A DNA stretch of 14,893 bases from Candidatus Kerfeldbacteria bacterium (GCA_016234305.1 JACRFM010000030.1:1-14893), one strand, 5' to 3'; shown: positions 1 through 10,101, counted from the first letter of the stretch. Translations and numbers: made by a program. The notes: generated by a model not told the origin, from the sequence alone.

Positions 1-3000
1 AATATCATCATTGGGAATTGCATCGTTAGCCGCATAATAAGCTAAATTACACTTCTTATCCGCACAATCATCATTCTTACTGCAATCACTGCCATTACTG
101 CATTTACCAGACCAAATGTATTTTTTATAAACCTTAGTAAAGATTTCCTGCAAAGGCGTGTACAGTTTATCCGCCGGCACGGCTACGCCATCGCTACCCG
201 GAATGATTATGGCCGGATTAGTGCCAGTGCACATATAAGGCTGGTCTTTCAGGTACTTGCCGCCACAGGTTTGGCCATCAGGGCAAGCTGGCGTTACGCC
301 GCAATAAGACGAGACTTTAGCCGCCACGGTACAAGCCTTGCCAAGTTTATCAGGGTCAATTCTACCGTCAGATTTCTCCGGACCGTTTACCTGACACATC
401 CACTGGCCACAGGCAAAACCAGTGCGGTCGGTGCGGCAACTATAAATTGCGCCAGCACTGGAATGAAAATCATTATCAGTCTTAGCCGGAAACATAGTTG
501 AAGGATTGGGCGTTTGGTGCACATAGACAATTTTATCAGACTGCTCTAACGGGCTATCCAAAACCGCACCAAAGGGCGAAGTTATGGGATTGCCTAATTT
601 ATCAGTTTGATATTTATAACCCAGTCCGGCTGATTTGATATCATAACTTGATTTGGCGAACACCCGATTAGTTTGGGCTTTATTAGGTATGGTTTGCTGC
701 TTATCCACCACTTGCGCTAAACCAGAACACCACTCTCGCAAATAAAGATGAATACCAATCGTAAAAGTAGCATCGCCATCGTTAGTATCTGTCAAGACAA
801 AAGTGAGAAACTTATCTTCATTAGTTGGGTTAAAAGTTACCTCCAGACCACAATCATAATAACCTTTCACGCAAGATGAAATCTGCTCTTTTCTATTTAA
901 TACCAAACGACTTAAATTAATAGCCTCGGCCTTGTTATTCTCATCAGAATAGCCGTTCCTAAAATGCCGATTATCGCCAAAATAATATTCTATATGAACA
1001 CTGTCAATGGCATCTAGCCCGCCAACCGCACGTTCAAAATCACTTAGTGAAACTGAAAATTTAAATATATGATCAACTCGACCGCGCAAATTATCATCAG
1101 CCGTATCTGTAGAAAAAACACCACTAATTTTCGTGTTACTAAGATCAGTCATTCTCTTATATACAACATTACCCCAATCATTTGAAAAAACACCACCAAT
1201 TTTCGTGTTACTAAGATCAGTTGTACTTGTGCCAACCCCATTGCGACCGCCCATGCCCGGCTCTTCGCTGATTGATTCAATTTGTACCTTTCTACCTTTT
1301 TGCTTGGATTTAACAAGATACTTGTCTGTGCCGGTTTTATTGCGGTCAGCATTGCCATTAGCTTGCAGACAATAAAGCAAGTTGCCGTCCGTGCGCTGAG
1401 GCGTAAAGCCGGCTTTGGGTTCATCGTCAAAAATGGAAGTCTCGCCCTGAATGGCGTCTATCGGCAGCCAGGTCATACAAGCTTCGCTCTTACCGGCGTT
1501 AATACGCCGCGAAGCGTCGGTTTCCAAACAATAACCGCGTAAACCGCGAGCCAAGGTTACCTGCTTTAACTTACTTTGTTCATTGCATTTTTCAATCTGG
1601 TCCTCGTTAGAGGGGGTACGGCAATCGATTGTCGTATCGGTGATTTTATTAATAGGATCCGGCGGTGTGCTCTTGTAGCCAAAGAATTTAATTTCACCGT
1701 TCTTATAACCAGCCCGCTGATAATTACATTCACAATTTTCCCCGGGCTGACAAACATTAGCATCTTTATAGCCTTCGGATTTATTAACTATTTTAGCGGT
1801 AGCCGCGTTTTCGCTGTCAAACCGCGCCACATTAGCCGGGAAAGGCGAATCGCCTTCTGGATAAACCCGGCAGGCTTTGGCGCGGGCCACGGAAAAACCG
1901 CAGGCCGGCGTGCTGGAAACCATATCCAGCGAACACAAACCTGGAATGGAATAACCAGAATATTCATTGCCAGACCAAGTGACGTTGCGACCAACATAAT
2001 CAGCCTCGTCCAAGGGGTGCTGTTGCGGTTCAGGTTCCACCCAATTAGCGCATTGTCCGGCGGCCTTGGAGCCGGAAGCCTGGTCGCAACGGCCCAAAGA
2101 ATAACAAATTTCCCTGGTCTTGCCGGTTTGCGGGTCGGTAATGGTGGTGCTGGTCTGGCAAGACAGCCATTCCGCGCACACGCGGTCGCGCCGCACTTTA
2201 AGCAGTAAATTAGTATCCGGCGCCGTACTGCCGTTACCTGTATAATCACAATTAGCGTCATTGGAGCAGCGGCCGCGGCCTGATTCCGGCGCTACTGGAT
2301 TATCATCTTGGCTGCGGCTGCGTTCATAAGTCTCATTAGCGCTCCAGGACAAGTCGCCGGTTTGGGACAAGTCATTCAAAAGCAAACAACCGTCTTTCTC
2401 ACTCACTTTACCGCTGCAGGCAGTGCGGTCCAATTTATTGTTATCCAAATAATAATAAACTTTATTGGTTAAAACCGGGTCGCGGTACGCTTTGCAACTG
2501 GACATTTCGCTGGGGCAAATATAAGCATAAGGCGCTGACCCTTCAGTCAAACTCACGCCATCAACGTAAATTTCCTGACCAGCCTTATAAGTGGCGGGGT
2601 CAGGCTCGCCGTTAGCCCAACCAGTACCAACTATAATACCCACAGATAGATATTTAGTGCCTGGGTCAACCTTAATGGTGGCGGATTTGTAAACCCATTT
2701 GCCTTTATCAGCTTCAGTTACAGTATAATCATTCCCTGGTTCATTTGGTTCATATTCATAATGATGGCAAGAATTAATATTAACACCATTAACCAGTCGC
2801 TTGGGACAGTTGGCTGGTGTAGGCTCGTCACCATTATAAGCATGCTGGCTAAGTATCCAAGACGTAGCCATAGTGGCCCCGGCTGGCACATACAAATGAG
2901 CTGACACGGTAAAGTAACGCGGCGCGTTTACGACATTAGATAACTCAACTACTTTACTCCACACGCCAGAATAAGCCTGCGCAGCGCTGACAATTTTTAG

Positions 3001-6000
3001 AACAGTATTGCCATCGTAATAACCTTGACCAAACGAGGGCAGAGCATACAATCTTGATTCAGCTTTAGAAGCACCAGAACTAGAACCATTACGATTCCAA
3101 TAATCTTTAAAATCAGCTTGTTTGTCACAGATACCACCGCCGTTACAATCATTATCGGTTTTGCAAGCAAGGCCGTTTTTATTACCACCTAGACAAACAG
3201 GCGGATGTGGGTCCCAATTCTCAAAACTAGCGTTAGCGAGCAGATTACAGGGCTCACTCGTGCCTTGTTTATACCAGCCATACTGACTAGCCGGAGTTAG
3301 CTGTTTATATTCGCAGACATTGTTACCCGGGTCTTTAAAACTATGAGAAACGCTGCCAGCTTTATAAGCCTCACATTTATCTTGCTGGGCTGAACATAGC
3401 GGCGAAGCTGAAGTACTATAAGAATCAGGGTCAAGGCGGACAAATTTATCGCCCCAAGATATTACTTGACCCGTAGTCCCTAAATTAGGCGCACCCACCC
3501 GCTGACAAGCTTGCAAATTAGCCGCGCAGGCTTTAGCAGTATCATAAACCCGATAAACCAACTGGTCACTGGGGGTATAAACTGTCTGGCTATTAACAGT
3601 AGCTACGGTTTCGCGCGCTGAATTGGAATTACGCGTATCTACCAAAGCTTCACAACCAACCGCCTCGGCCCGGCAAATTTTACTAAACCCGGTTAAATTA
3701 TAAGTCGCGCGCTGTCTGTCAGTATAAGCTTTACAGCCGATGTAATTATCACCGTAATGCTTATATTTTTCAACGCCATTTTCAACAATTTTTTTAACAC
3801 CACATAACAAATTGCCAGTCTCATCTTGCGGTATTACCCAGGAATTTTTATTCACATAAACCGTATCCGCTACCTGCTGCAGGGCAATATTATCAATTAC
3901 AAACCGAGCGCCAGCGCTGATACTAACCCGAACGCCTTGGTTAATATCGGCGCCGGTTGGCAATTCCACCGGACCAAAAGTATAAAGCTGCCAATCACTA
4001 CTTAAACCGCCGGCAATACTAAAATCTAAATTAGAATTGGGCTTAGCTGTGGCCTGTGGCGTAGGCGCCACCAAGTTAACCGTGTAAGTTAAAGTTTGCC
4101 CGGCTTGCAAAATACCCTGCACGTCGCCGCAAGGCGTACCCACGCAATTTATACTGCCACCGGGCGCGGCTTCAATGGAATAAATTTCCGCATTAGTAAA
4201 ACCAGTTAAACTGCCGCCTAAATAATTGAATAAATAATCACCCGGCGCTAAGGAATAAATTTTATCGCCTGAAGTTGAAATAGGCACATCCGCATGTTTA
4301 GCACTATTTAACTCATAAGAACTTACGCCAGCCGCTGGCTGCCCATCAACCATTAGTTTAATAATAATATTACCCTTATCCGGCGTGGACACAGTCGGCA
4401 CACAAGATGGCTTAAGGGGCGGATTGGGTGTAGCCACGGCCACGGAAATACCTTTTGATTCACCACCAGCATTAAAGGTACGAAGTTGATAAACTATGCG
4501 GTTGCCGTCTTTTTGACTGAACGCTGGGTTAGTATCTTTATCAGGATAACTATTCGCTCCAAAGCCATCTAATTTTTTATTGGCATCAGTGCAAACCTCG
4601 CTTGGACCAAAACAACCTAAATATTCTACTGCCCGGCCGGCGAGTCCGCGATAAAGCGTAAAGCCCAAGGCCTTGTTATCACCAGTTGGATTAACGTAAG
4701 CATTCCACTTTAAATCTACAGTGTAATTCTGTTTGCCAGTAATAACTGGCGGATTGACCGGATTATCGCATTTAGCATACTCACCCGGCTGGCCGCTTAA
4801 CTCAGCCGACAAACCTTTTGGTTCCGGCGGTACAAGTATATTTTTATTAGAACCAATAACTTTAGGGAGTTCAGCATAACCCACACCACTGCCGCCAAAT
4901 TTATTTTCATACAAATCAACTCGGAAGTTAGCCCAATCAGTAACGGCCGTATTAGGATGAGGATTATGTGAAATTATACGCCAGCGATAGCCATTACCGC
5001 CTACCAATGATTTACCGCAAGCGGCTGTTAAATCAGGCGAAATAATGTATTGCACGGCCAGGCCTGTTTTTTTACAATAATCAAGATAACCCGCGCCGCC
5101 AGCTTGTTGAATCTCTAGGTCATAAGTTTTATTCCACAAACCGCGCACCCACCTGAATTCCGGATTAACTGTTTTAATAATCGCCGTACCGCCGAACACT
5201 TGAGGTGACGACAAAGTAGCTGGTTTAGGCGGCTGCTGGGTATGACAAGGACTTAATGATACTTTTTGACTGGCCGCGCCGCTCAAAGCTGTAACCTCTA
5301 TTTGACAATCTGTATCATACTTTAAGGTACCGGCTGGTATCGGCATATCAACTGCCGAAGTAGAAATGTCTGTCCATTTTAAAATCATTCCTTGAGTCTC
5401 TTTTAAATAAAGAGTAACAATATAAGAAGTAGCGTTAGCTGATGGCGACCAGCCGACTACGCTACCGGTTACAGGAATACTCTCTCTCTCATCTTCGTTG
5501 TTTGTTGTATTCGGGTCATCGGCTGGTGAAGTAATGGCAAACTCTCCAGCCGCCGCGGCCGCTGTTGTAAACTTAACTGACGGATATGGCGGTACAGCCG
5601 AGTATCCGTCTTCGTTACTGGCTTTAATGGTTACTGTATAAGAATTATCGTTTTTTAATTTATTAATTGTTGGTAAAGTAAAGTTACAATTATCTCCACA
5701 ACCGTTTGCCGAAACTGTATGCGAGCTACCGTTCGCGCCGGCAAAAGTAATTTCATAATTAAGCGCGCGTTGGGACGCTTGCCAAACAATGGTCGGAGTA
5801 ATTGATTGGTTAGTGGCGCCGGCCAACGGGCTCACAATATTAAAACTGCCTGGGGGATTATTAACTTTAACTACAGCCTGTTTAGTAACAGTAGAACCGC
5901 CACGGTAACTAACGTTCAAGGTATAAGTTTGACTGATCGGCAGAGTATAATCTGCATATTTCCTAGTCGGCAAATTAACTGAAACGGTGCCTTTTTTATC

Positions 6001-9000
6001 CGTTAAAGTCCCCTTGTTGCAAACCGGAGTTTTGTTAACACAAGCATATTTTGTTTGAGGATTACAACTGCTGCCAGGATTAAGTCCGCCATCACATTTG
6101 TACTTCTCTGGATTGCAATAATCTTGAGGAAAACGACAATCGCTGTCCTTATCACAAGTTAACCCCTTAGTGGCAGTTTTATTGGAACAAGCTTTTTTAG
6201 AAGCCTCACATACCCCTGAAAAACGACATTCAGCGTCAGTTTTACAGGTTAAACCTTGGGTAGTAGTTTTATTGGAACAAACGCCATTACTACAAACAGC
6301 TGTTGAGTTACTACATGAAGAGCTGGTCGGGCCGCTACACACTGCTCCATCGTACCAACCGCCCTTGCATTTATATTCTGTGGCATTGCAAAAAGCATTA
6401 TTGTCCTGGCAAAAACCGCTATTACCGTTAGGGCATTCCTGTCCAACTTTAAACCCGGTGCCGCGACAATATGATTTATCCAAAATACAAGCCGGAGTTA
6501 AATCCCTACAAGTATCATCATTATCACAAGGCTCATCATAATGCGGTCCGGGGCTACAGCGCCAATCAGCCTTATAAGTAGTTGAGGACATTACCCCGTT
6601 ATCAATGCCAACGGTTACTTCATCAGTCGGGGCAGTAGCAGCTGACCACTCTAAACTAGTTTTCCAAGAACTTTGAAAACTTTCATTTTTAAATTCCGGT
6701 GGTTGGGCTGTAAATGTAACATTGCCAGCTGTCTGGGCCTGGGCCCCCGGTACCTGACTCCAGTCTTTTTTAACGCCCGCCCACCAATCTTTAATAGCCG
6801 CTACACTTGGGACAATTGGCTGAACCGCCACACCCTTAACGCGGCCTGCGGCCACGGGCAAACTGCTCTTTTTCGCCCAGAAAGAAATCACGTATTGCTG
6901 ACCGATGGTAATACTATTATCAGCCACATCTTTATAAATTATTTTATCAGCTCCTGAATCAAACGAATGTCCAAAAGCCACTGAAGCGTCATTAGACGGC
7001 GTGCCCGAACGCCAACCGCTGGCAGGCGTAGCATCAACCGACCAAGCGGTTTTAGCATCACTATCACCGAAAGTAGACAATGGGAAAACTAACTTTACAT
7101 TGTCGCCGGTGGAGCCTTTGAATTCACGACAACCGACCTGAGGCGCGCTGCATTTTTTGCCTTCACCTGGTATAGCGTTGTAAAAACACTTGCCGCCTTC
7201 CCATAAGCCACTGGTAGCAGTACAATCGCTCTGGGCTACGCTCGTAGCCCGATATTTATTACAGTTGTCTGAAGCCGTGATGGTAGCTGAAAGCTTACGA
7301 TAACTAACCGCCCCGGTAACATCATAAAATTCTTTGCAATCCGGGTCAGTCAAAAAATCAGCGTGCCACTCGGCTGGATCATTAGTACCACCGCGACACT
7401 TAGATGGCGTTTGGTTTGGATTAGATGGCGCTTCATCTGATTTATCCGTAACTGCCGGACCGACGGCGCCGGCGGCTGATTTCAAACTGTATTTTTTTAA
7501 TTGATAGCCAGTCAGGTCAGAACCAACCCAAGTAAAATAAGTAGCGGCTTCGGGCCCGGGCTTGATACACTGCTTGAGTCCGCTATAATATTCACGCTGT
7601 TCATTTTGGCTGACATTGGTAAATTCTTCGCAGCCCACGGCCTCGGCTGAACATTTCTTGGCCGTTTTGGGTATGAAATTTTGTTCGGCCGGGGGATTAT
7701 TTTCAAAAAACGACGGCTGCTGCTGATAAGTTTGATAACCCACACACTGGGCTGGACAAGTGTTTTCGGTTTTAAATACCCCGGGAATGGCCGGTGAACC
7801 GTCTTTGGGCGTGTACAAATCACAACCAACTTCTTCCGCCTTACACATAGTCAAATAATTTTTACATTCCGGCGAATCGTTCCTGGGGTCGCTGTCATAA
7901 CAATTAAGATAATTTGGCGCTGAACGCAAACTAACTGCCTGAACCGAGGCATACTTATCATAAGTATCGGCGGAATTAGGAGCCGTAACTTTTTTAACAA
8001 CTTCGGCAAAAATATTACTATCGGCGGGCGGTGCAGACAACAAACTACTATTAATATTGGACAAACGTAAAAATTGAGTACAGCCTTCGTTCTTAGCGTC
8101 GCAAGCCAGATTATCTAAATTCTTCAAATACAAACGCGAATTCAGACAACGCCCGCCGCTGCCACAAGCGCTGTCGCTTATGCAAGCTTTCTTAGGGTCG
8201 TTGGAACAGTAATTATTCAAAGAATAGCGACCCGACGCCACGCTTCCGGCCGCGCCGCTGAACGAGGTGGAATACCACTTGCACCCGGCCGCGCCGCTGC
8301 ACACGCCATCGTCAAAGTTAGCCAAAGAATTTTGTAAATACGATACCTGCTCGCCAGTGGGGGCCGTAAAAGTTTGACAAGAAGCGTAAGGCGAACTGCC
8401 CGAGCCCACCGGGAATTCGCAGCTATCGCCCCCAAGGCGCCAAATATTTTTTTCTTTAGTACAGTAGCCCCAAGAAGCGCAAGTGCCGTCTTCATTTTCA
8501 GCCACGCAGTTCTGCACGTCAACGCAGGTGTCATAACGTCCAGCGCCTTCAGATTGCAGAATTTGCCCCGGGCCGCGCAAACGGCACTGCGACTGTGGCG
8601 CCTTTAATACCCAATTTGGGTCAATCAAATGGTAATAAGGGCTGGCCGTATCAGCAAAACCTTTCATAACATCATTTAAGCTTATATCTTGGCCGGAGAC
8701 TTTTTGCGCAGCGAGTTCCCAGCCGAGCGGCAAAATTCGCGCCAAACGCAGCTTTTTAACATCTGATAAATACCAAGCGTCAGGCAAACGCACATTATGA
8801 GGTTTTTCTTGTTTAAATACCCAAGAGCCATTGAGCAAGCCCTTATTAACCGCCTCAGCGACGGTTAAGGCACTACCTTCTTCAGCTTTGCGCAAGGCCT
8901 GCTCAAATTTGCCGTCAATAGTACAGTTATTAATGGCCGCATACCGTATATCATCCGGACAGCCGGAAAATTGACTAATAACATCCAGGACATCGCCCCC

Positions 9001-10077
9001 GGCCAATGGCGCGGTTAATAAAGTGGCATTGATGCTTTGGGCATAATCAACTCCGCTGGCGCCATAAGCGGCGCCGAACAATGATGATGGCCCAATGCCA
9101 GCCGGATTAGGAATATCACCCTCCATTAAACGTTTCATTAATTTAGCCGCCAAAGTATTAGTAAAAACTCCTAAAGCATCGGCTAAAATATCACCCGTAA
9201 ACACTAATGGTTCTTTTAGGGCCTGCTCAGTCGTCATATTGGCCGCCCGCTCAATACGTGGTGCTGGCGTTCTGATAAAATCAGTAATAGTTTGGGTAAC
9301 TGGTAAAAAACCACCCCATTGACTTTCTTGAAGTTTTTTTAACTCCTTATTCAACTCAACATCTTTAATTACATTAGTCTGCACTTGCAAACCCAAACCC
9401 AGCTCATTTTGTTTAGGGTCAAGCACCACGGCAAAATCTTTTAGAAAATTCTTTTTAGCTTCCGGGTCAGTTAAAACTTTATTCCAGTTAGCCTTAAACT
9501 TAGACAAGGTACAACTCGGCTGAATGGGTTTTTGTTCATAAAAAGTTGGCAAAGTAATCATTAATTTGGCAAAAGGGGCATCCGGGCCGGTTGGCTCGCA
9601 AATGTTAAACTTACCCCAGACCCCGCCCGAAGCAATACCATCCAAAAAACTACCAGCGGCTTCATCACCGGCATCGGAAATTGATTTACCCAAATTTTTC
9701 CAACTAAATAGCGGAGTTTGACCCTTACCGCCGGAAGCGAGCATATTGGCCGAATCGTAAGCGATTTTTTGCGTATAGGTGCGAGCCATGTTGCGAAAAG
9801 CCGTCGCCGCGCCATGCTCGTAAGTCCACTTGGCAGCTTCCCAAAGTTTATCCCAAATCGTCTTTGAAACAACAATTCCATCTGCAATCGCTTTTGCTGC
9901 GGCCGCCTTCATGATTGCCCCCACCACTGAGGGATCAAAAACTATACCTCCAAATTGAGCTTGCGCCGGCCGCGGCGTTAACAAAATCGCCACGGGGGTA
10001 GTAACCACGACCAAACCAAGCATGATAGCTATGACAAAACGCTTTAGTTTAGAACCTTTTGGTGCTGATGGAAACAC
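1..10077 (-). CDS. Giant secreted cysteine-rich multidomain protein, 3' end beyond window
   Basis: One frame runs without a stop from GTG at 10077 to base 1 (3359 codons), and the C-terminus lies outside. GTG is chosen because it gives a positive n-region (KGSKLKRF), a hydrophobic core and an AQA cleavage site at residue 40. The ATG at 10023 would lose the charges, and a stop at 10108-10110 bounds the frame. Rough layout by residue: helical domain 41-490; cysteine-rich 490-980; jelly-roll-like 990-1066 (GQQYVISFWAK); 23 cysteines in 1184-1353, Dickkopf/EB-like; Ig/FN3-like beta domains 1360-1887; PEGA-like 1900-2000; jelly-roll-like 2015-2065 and 2283-2515 (ANASFENW); cysteine-rich 2090-2280, 2520-2950 and 3170-3359. 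Exported and probably held outside the cell by disulfides; adhesion or sugar binding is inferred from domain types. No catalytic motif was recognised. Domain borders are by eye. The N-terminal domain resembles that of other large Patescibacteria secreted proteins, from memory only. Confidence 0.93.
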   Translation of the reverse strand, partial: MFPSAPKGSKLKRFVIAIMLGLVVVTTPVAILLTPRPAQAQFGGIVFDPSVVGAIMKAAAAKAIADGIVVSKTIWDKLWEAAKWTYEHGAATAFRNMARTYTQKIAYDSANMLASGGKGQTPLFSWKNLGKSISDAGDEAAGSFLDGIASGGVWGKFNICEPTGPDAPFAKLMITLPTFYEQKPIQPSCTLSKFKANWNKVLTDPEAKKNFLKDFAVVLDPKQNELGLGLQVQTNVIKDVELNKELKKLQESQWGGFLPVTQTITDFIRTPAPRIERAANMTTEQALKEPLVFTGDILADALGVFTNTLAAKLMKRLMEGDIPNPAGIGPSSLFGAAYGASGVDYAQSINATLLTAPLAGGDVLDVISQFSGCPDDIRYAAINNCTIDGKFEQALRKAEEGSALTVAEAVNKGLLNGSWVFKQEKPHNVRLPDAWYLSDVKKLRLARILPLGWELAAQKVSGQDISLNDVMKGFADTASPYYHLIDPNWVLKAPQSQCRLRGPGQILQSEGAGRYDTCVDVQNCVAENEDGTCASWGYCTKEKNIWRLGGDSCEFPVGSGSSPYASCQTFTAPTGEQVSYLQNSLANFDDGVCSGAAGCKWYSTSFSGAAGSVASGRYSLNNYCSNDPKKACISDSACGSGGRCLNSRLYLKNLDNLACDAKNEGCTQFLRLSNINSSLLSAPPADSNIFAEVVKKVTAPNSADTYDKYASVQAVSLRSAPNYLNCYDSDPRNDSPECKNYLTMCKAEEVGCDLYTPKDGSPAIPGVFKTENTCPAQCVGYQTYQQQPSFFENNPPAEQNFIPKTAKKCSAEAVGCEEFTNVSQNEQREYYSGLKQCIKPGPEAATYFTWVGSDLTGYQLKKYSLKSAAGAVGPAVTDKSDEAPSNPNQTPSKCRGGTNDPAEWHADFLTDPDCKEFYDVTGAVSYRKLSATITASDNCNKYRATSVAQSDCTATSGLWEGGKCFYNAIPGEGKKCSAPQVGCREFKGSTGDNVKLVFPLSTFGDSDAKTAWSVDATPASGWRSGTPSNDASVAFGHSFDSGADKIIYKDVADNSITIGQQYVISFWAKKSSLPVAAGRVKGVAVQPIVPSVAAIKDWWAGVKKDWSQVPGAQAQTAGNVTFTAQPPEFKNESFQSSWKTSLEWSAATAPTDEVTVGIDNGVMSSTTYKADWRCSPGPHYDEPCDNDDTCRDLTPACILDKSYCRGTGFKVGQECPNGNSGFCQDNNAFCNATEYKCKGGWYDGAVCSGPTSSSCSNSTAVCSNGVCSNKTTTQGLTCKTDAECRFSGVCEASKKACSNKTATKGLTCDKDSDCRFPQDYCNPEKYKCDGGLNPGSSCNPQTKYACVNKTPVCNKGTLTDKKGTVSVNLPTRKYADYTLPISQTYTLNVSYRGGSTVTKQAVVKVNNPPGSFNIVSPLAGATNQSITPTIVWQASQRALNYEITFAGANGSSHTVSANGCGDNCNFTLPTINKLKNDNSYTVTIKASNEDGYSAVPPYPSVKFTTAAAAAGEFAITSPADDPNTTNNEDERESIPVTGSVVGWSPSANATSYIVTLYLKETQGMILKWTDISTSAVDMPIPAGTLKYDTDCQIEVTALSGAASQKVSLSPCHTQQPPKPATLSSPQVFGGTAIIKTVNPEFRWVRGLWNKTYDLEIQQAGGAGYLDYCKKTGLAVQYIISPDLTAACGKSLVGGNGYRWRIISHNPHPNTAVTDWANFRVDLYENKFGGSGVGYAELPKVIGSNKNILVPPEPKGLSAELSGQPGEYAKCDNPVNPPVITGKQNYTVDLKWNAYVNPTGDNKALGFTLYRGLAGRAVEYLGCFGPSEVCTDANKKLDGFGANSYPDKDTNPAFSQKDGNRIVYQLRTFNAGGESKGISVAVATPNPPLKPSCVPTVSTPDKGNIIIKLMVDGQPAAGVSSYELNSAKHADVPISTSGDKIYSLAPGDYLFNYLGGSLTGFTNAEIYSIEAAPGGSINCVGTPCGDVQGILQAGQTLTYTVNLVAPTPQATAKPNSNLDFSIAGGLSSDWQLYTFGPVELPTGADINQGVRVSISAGARFVIDNIALQQVADTVYVNKNSWVIPQDETGNLLCGVKKIVENGVEKYKHYGDNYIGCKAYTDRQRATYNLTGFSKICRAEAVGCEALVDTRNSNSARETVATVNSQTVYTPSDQLVYRVYDTAKACAANLQACQRVGAPNLGTTGQVISWGDKFVRLDPDSYSTSASPLCSAQQDKCEAYKAGSVSHSFKDPGNNVCEYKQLTPASQYGWYKQGTSEPCNLLANASFENWDPHPPVCLGGNKNGLACKTDNDCNGGGICDKQADFKDYWNRNGSSSGASKAESRLYALPSFGQGYYDGNTVLKIVSAAQAYSGVWSKVVELSNVVNAPRYFTVSAHLYVPAGATMATSWILSQHAYNGDEPTPANCPKRLVNGVNINSCHHYEYEPNEPGNDYTVTEADKGKWVYKSATIKVDPGTKYLSVGIIVGTGWANGEPDPATYKAGQEIYVDGVSLTEGSAPYAYICPSEMSSCKAYRDPVLTNKVYYYLDNNKLDRTACSGKVSEKDGCLLLNDLSQTGDLSWSANETYERSRSQDDNPVAPESGRGRCSNDANCDYTGNGSTAPDTNLLLKVRRDRVCAEWLSCQTSTTITDPQTGKTREICYSLGRCDQASGSKAAGQCANWVEPEPQQHPLDEADYVGRNVTWSGNEYSGYSIPGLCSLDMVSSTPACGFSVARAKACRVYPEGDSPFPANVARFDSENAATAKIVNKSEGYKDANVCQPGENCECNYQRAGYKNGEIKFFGYKSTPPDPINKITDTTIDCRTPSNEDQIEKCNEQSKLKQVTLARGLRGYCLETDASRRINAGKSEACMTWLPIDAIQGETSIFDDEPKAGFTPQRTDGNLLYCLQANGNADRNKTGTDKYLVKSKQKGRKVQIESISEEPGMGGRNGVGTSTTDLSNTKIGGVFSNDWGNVVYKRMTDLSNTKISGVFSTDTADDNLRGRVDHIFKFSVSLSDFERAVGGLDAIDSVHIEYYFGDNRHFRNGYSDENNKAEAINLSRLVLNRKEQISSCVKGYYDCGLEVTFNPTNEDKFLTFVLTDTNDGDATFTIGIHLYLREWCSGLAQVVDKQQTIPNKAQTNRVFAKSSYDIKSAGLGYKYQTDKLGNPITSPFGAVLDSPLEQSDKIVYVHQTPNPSTMFPAKTDNDFHSSAGAIYSCRTDRTGFACGQWMCQVNGPEKSDGRIDPDKLGKACTVAAKVSSYCGVTPACPDGQTCGGKYLKDQPYMCTGTNPAIIIPGSDGVAVPADKLYTPLQEIFTKVYKKYIWSGKCSNGSDCSKNDDCADKKCNLAYYAANDAIPNDDI
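1112..1221 (-). repeat. 24-codon tandem duplication inside the giant gene
   Basis: Thirty-eight bases at 1112-1149 and 1184-1221 differ at only one position and lie exactly 72 bp apart, so the frame is kept. The protein reads TDLSNTKIGGVFS, a spacer, then TDLSNTKISGVFS (residues about 2953-2989). Near identity at silent sites points to a recent duplication or ongoing slippage or recombination. Confidence 0.85.
6100..6279 (-). repeat. Two 30-codon Dickkopf/EB-like cysteine repeats inside the giant gene
   Basis: The string CSNKT-x-T-x-GLTC begins at residues 1267 and 1297, exactly 90 bp apart. Each copy continues with a D/K/T-rich spacer, then CRF and a further cysteine, so cysteines 1, 12 and 18 of the unit align. 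Related D-x-D-C or C-x-D-x-D-C pieces recur near 3130-3170 (CKTDNDC) and 45-110 (CSNGSDC, CADKKC). The arrangement resembles small disulfide-rich modules annotated as Dickkopf-N or EB in other secreted bacterial proteins. Probably a rigid cross-linked stalk segment. Confidence 0.8.
9958..10077 (-). other. Signal peptide of the giant protein
   Basis: Codons 1-40. The n-region contains K7, K10, K12 and R13. The hydrophobic core spans about residues 14-33 (FVIAIMLGLVVVTTPVAILL). The c-region TPRPAQA ends in an A-x-A type signal peptidase I site before Q41. No lipobox cysteine is present, so Sec export with signal peptidase I cleavage is expected rather than lipidation. This is the main argument for the GTG start. 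Confidence 0.85.
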
Positions 10078-10101
10078 AATAGTTAAATTAAAATAATTTA
10101 T

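Noticed and set aside
1576..2261. Long open frames on both strands (210 codons plus, 157 codons minus) inside the giant gene
   Set aside because: They overlap the continuous giant frame, have odd composition, and arise from its GC-rich codons; the giant frame has coherent cysteine motifs through the same bases.
6170..6541. Plus-strand 123-codon open frame
   Set aside because: Antisense to the cysteine repeat array; its own repetition (LLEQ) only mirrors the 90-bp repeat of the real gene.
1..10077. Use of an altered genetic code (UGA sense)
   Set aside because: No in-frame TGA is needed in the giant gene, tryptophan is TGG, and the four-helix-bundle gene ends at TGA in the expected place.
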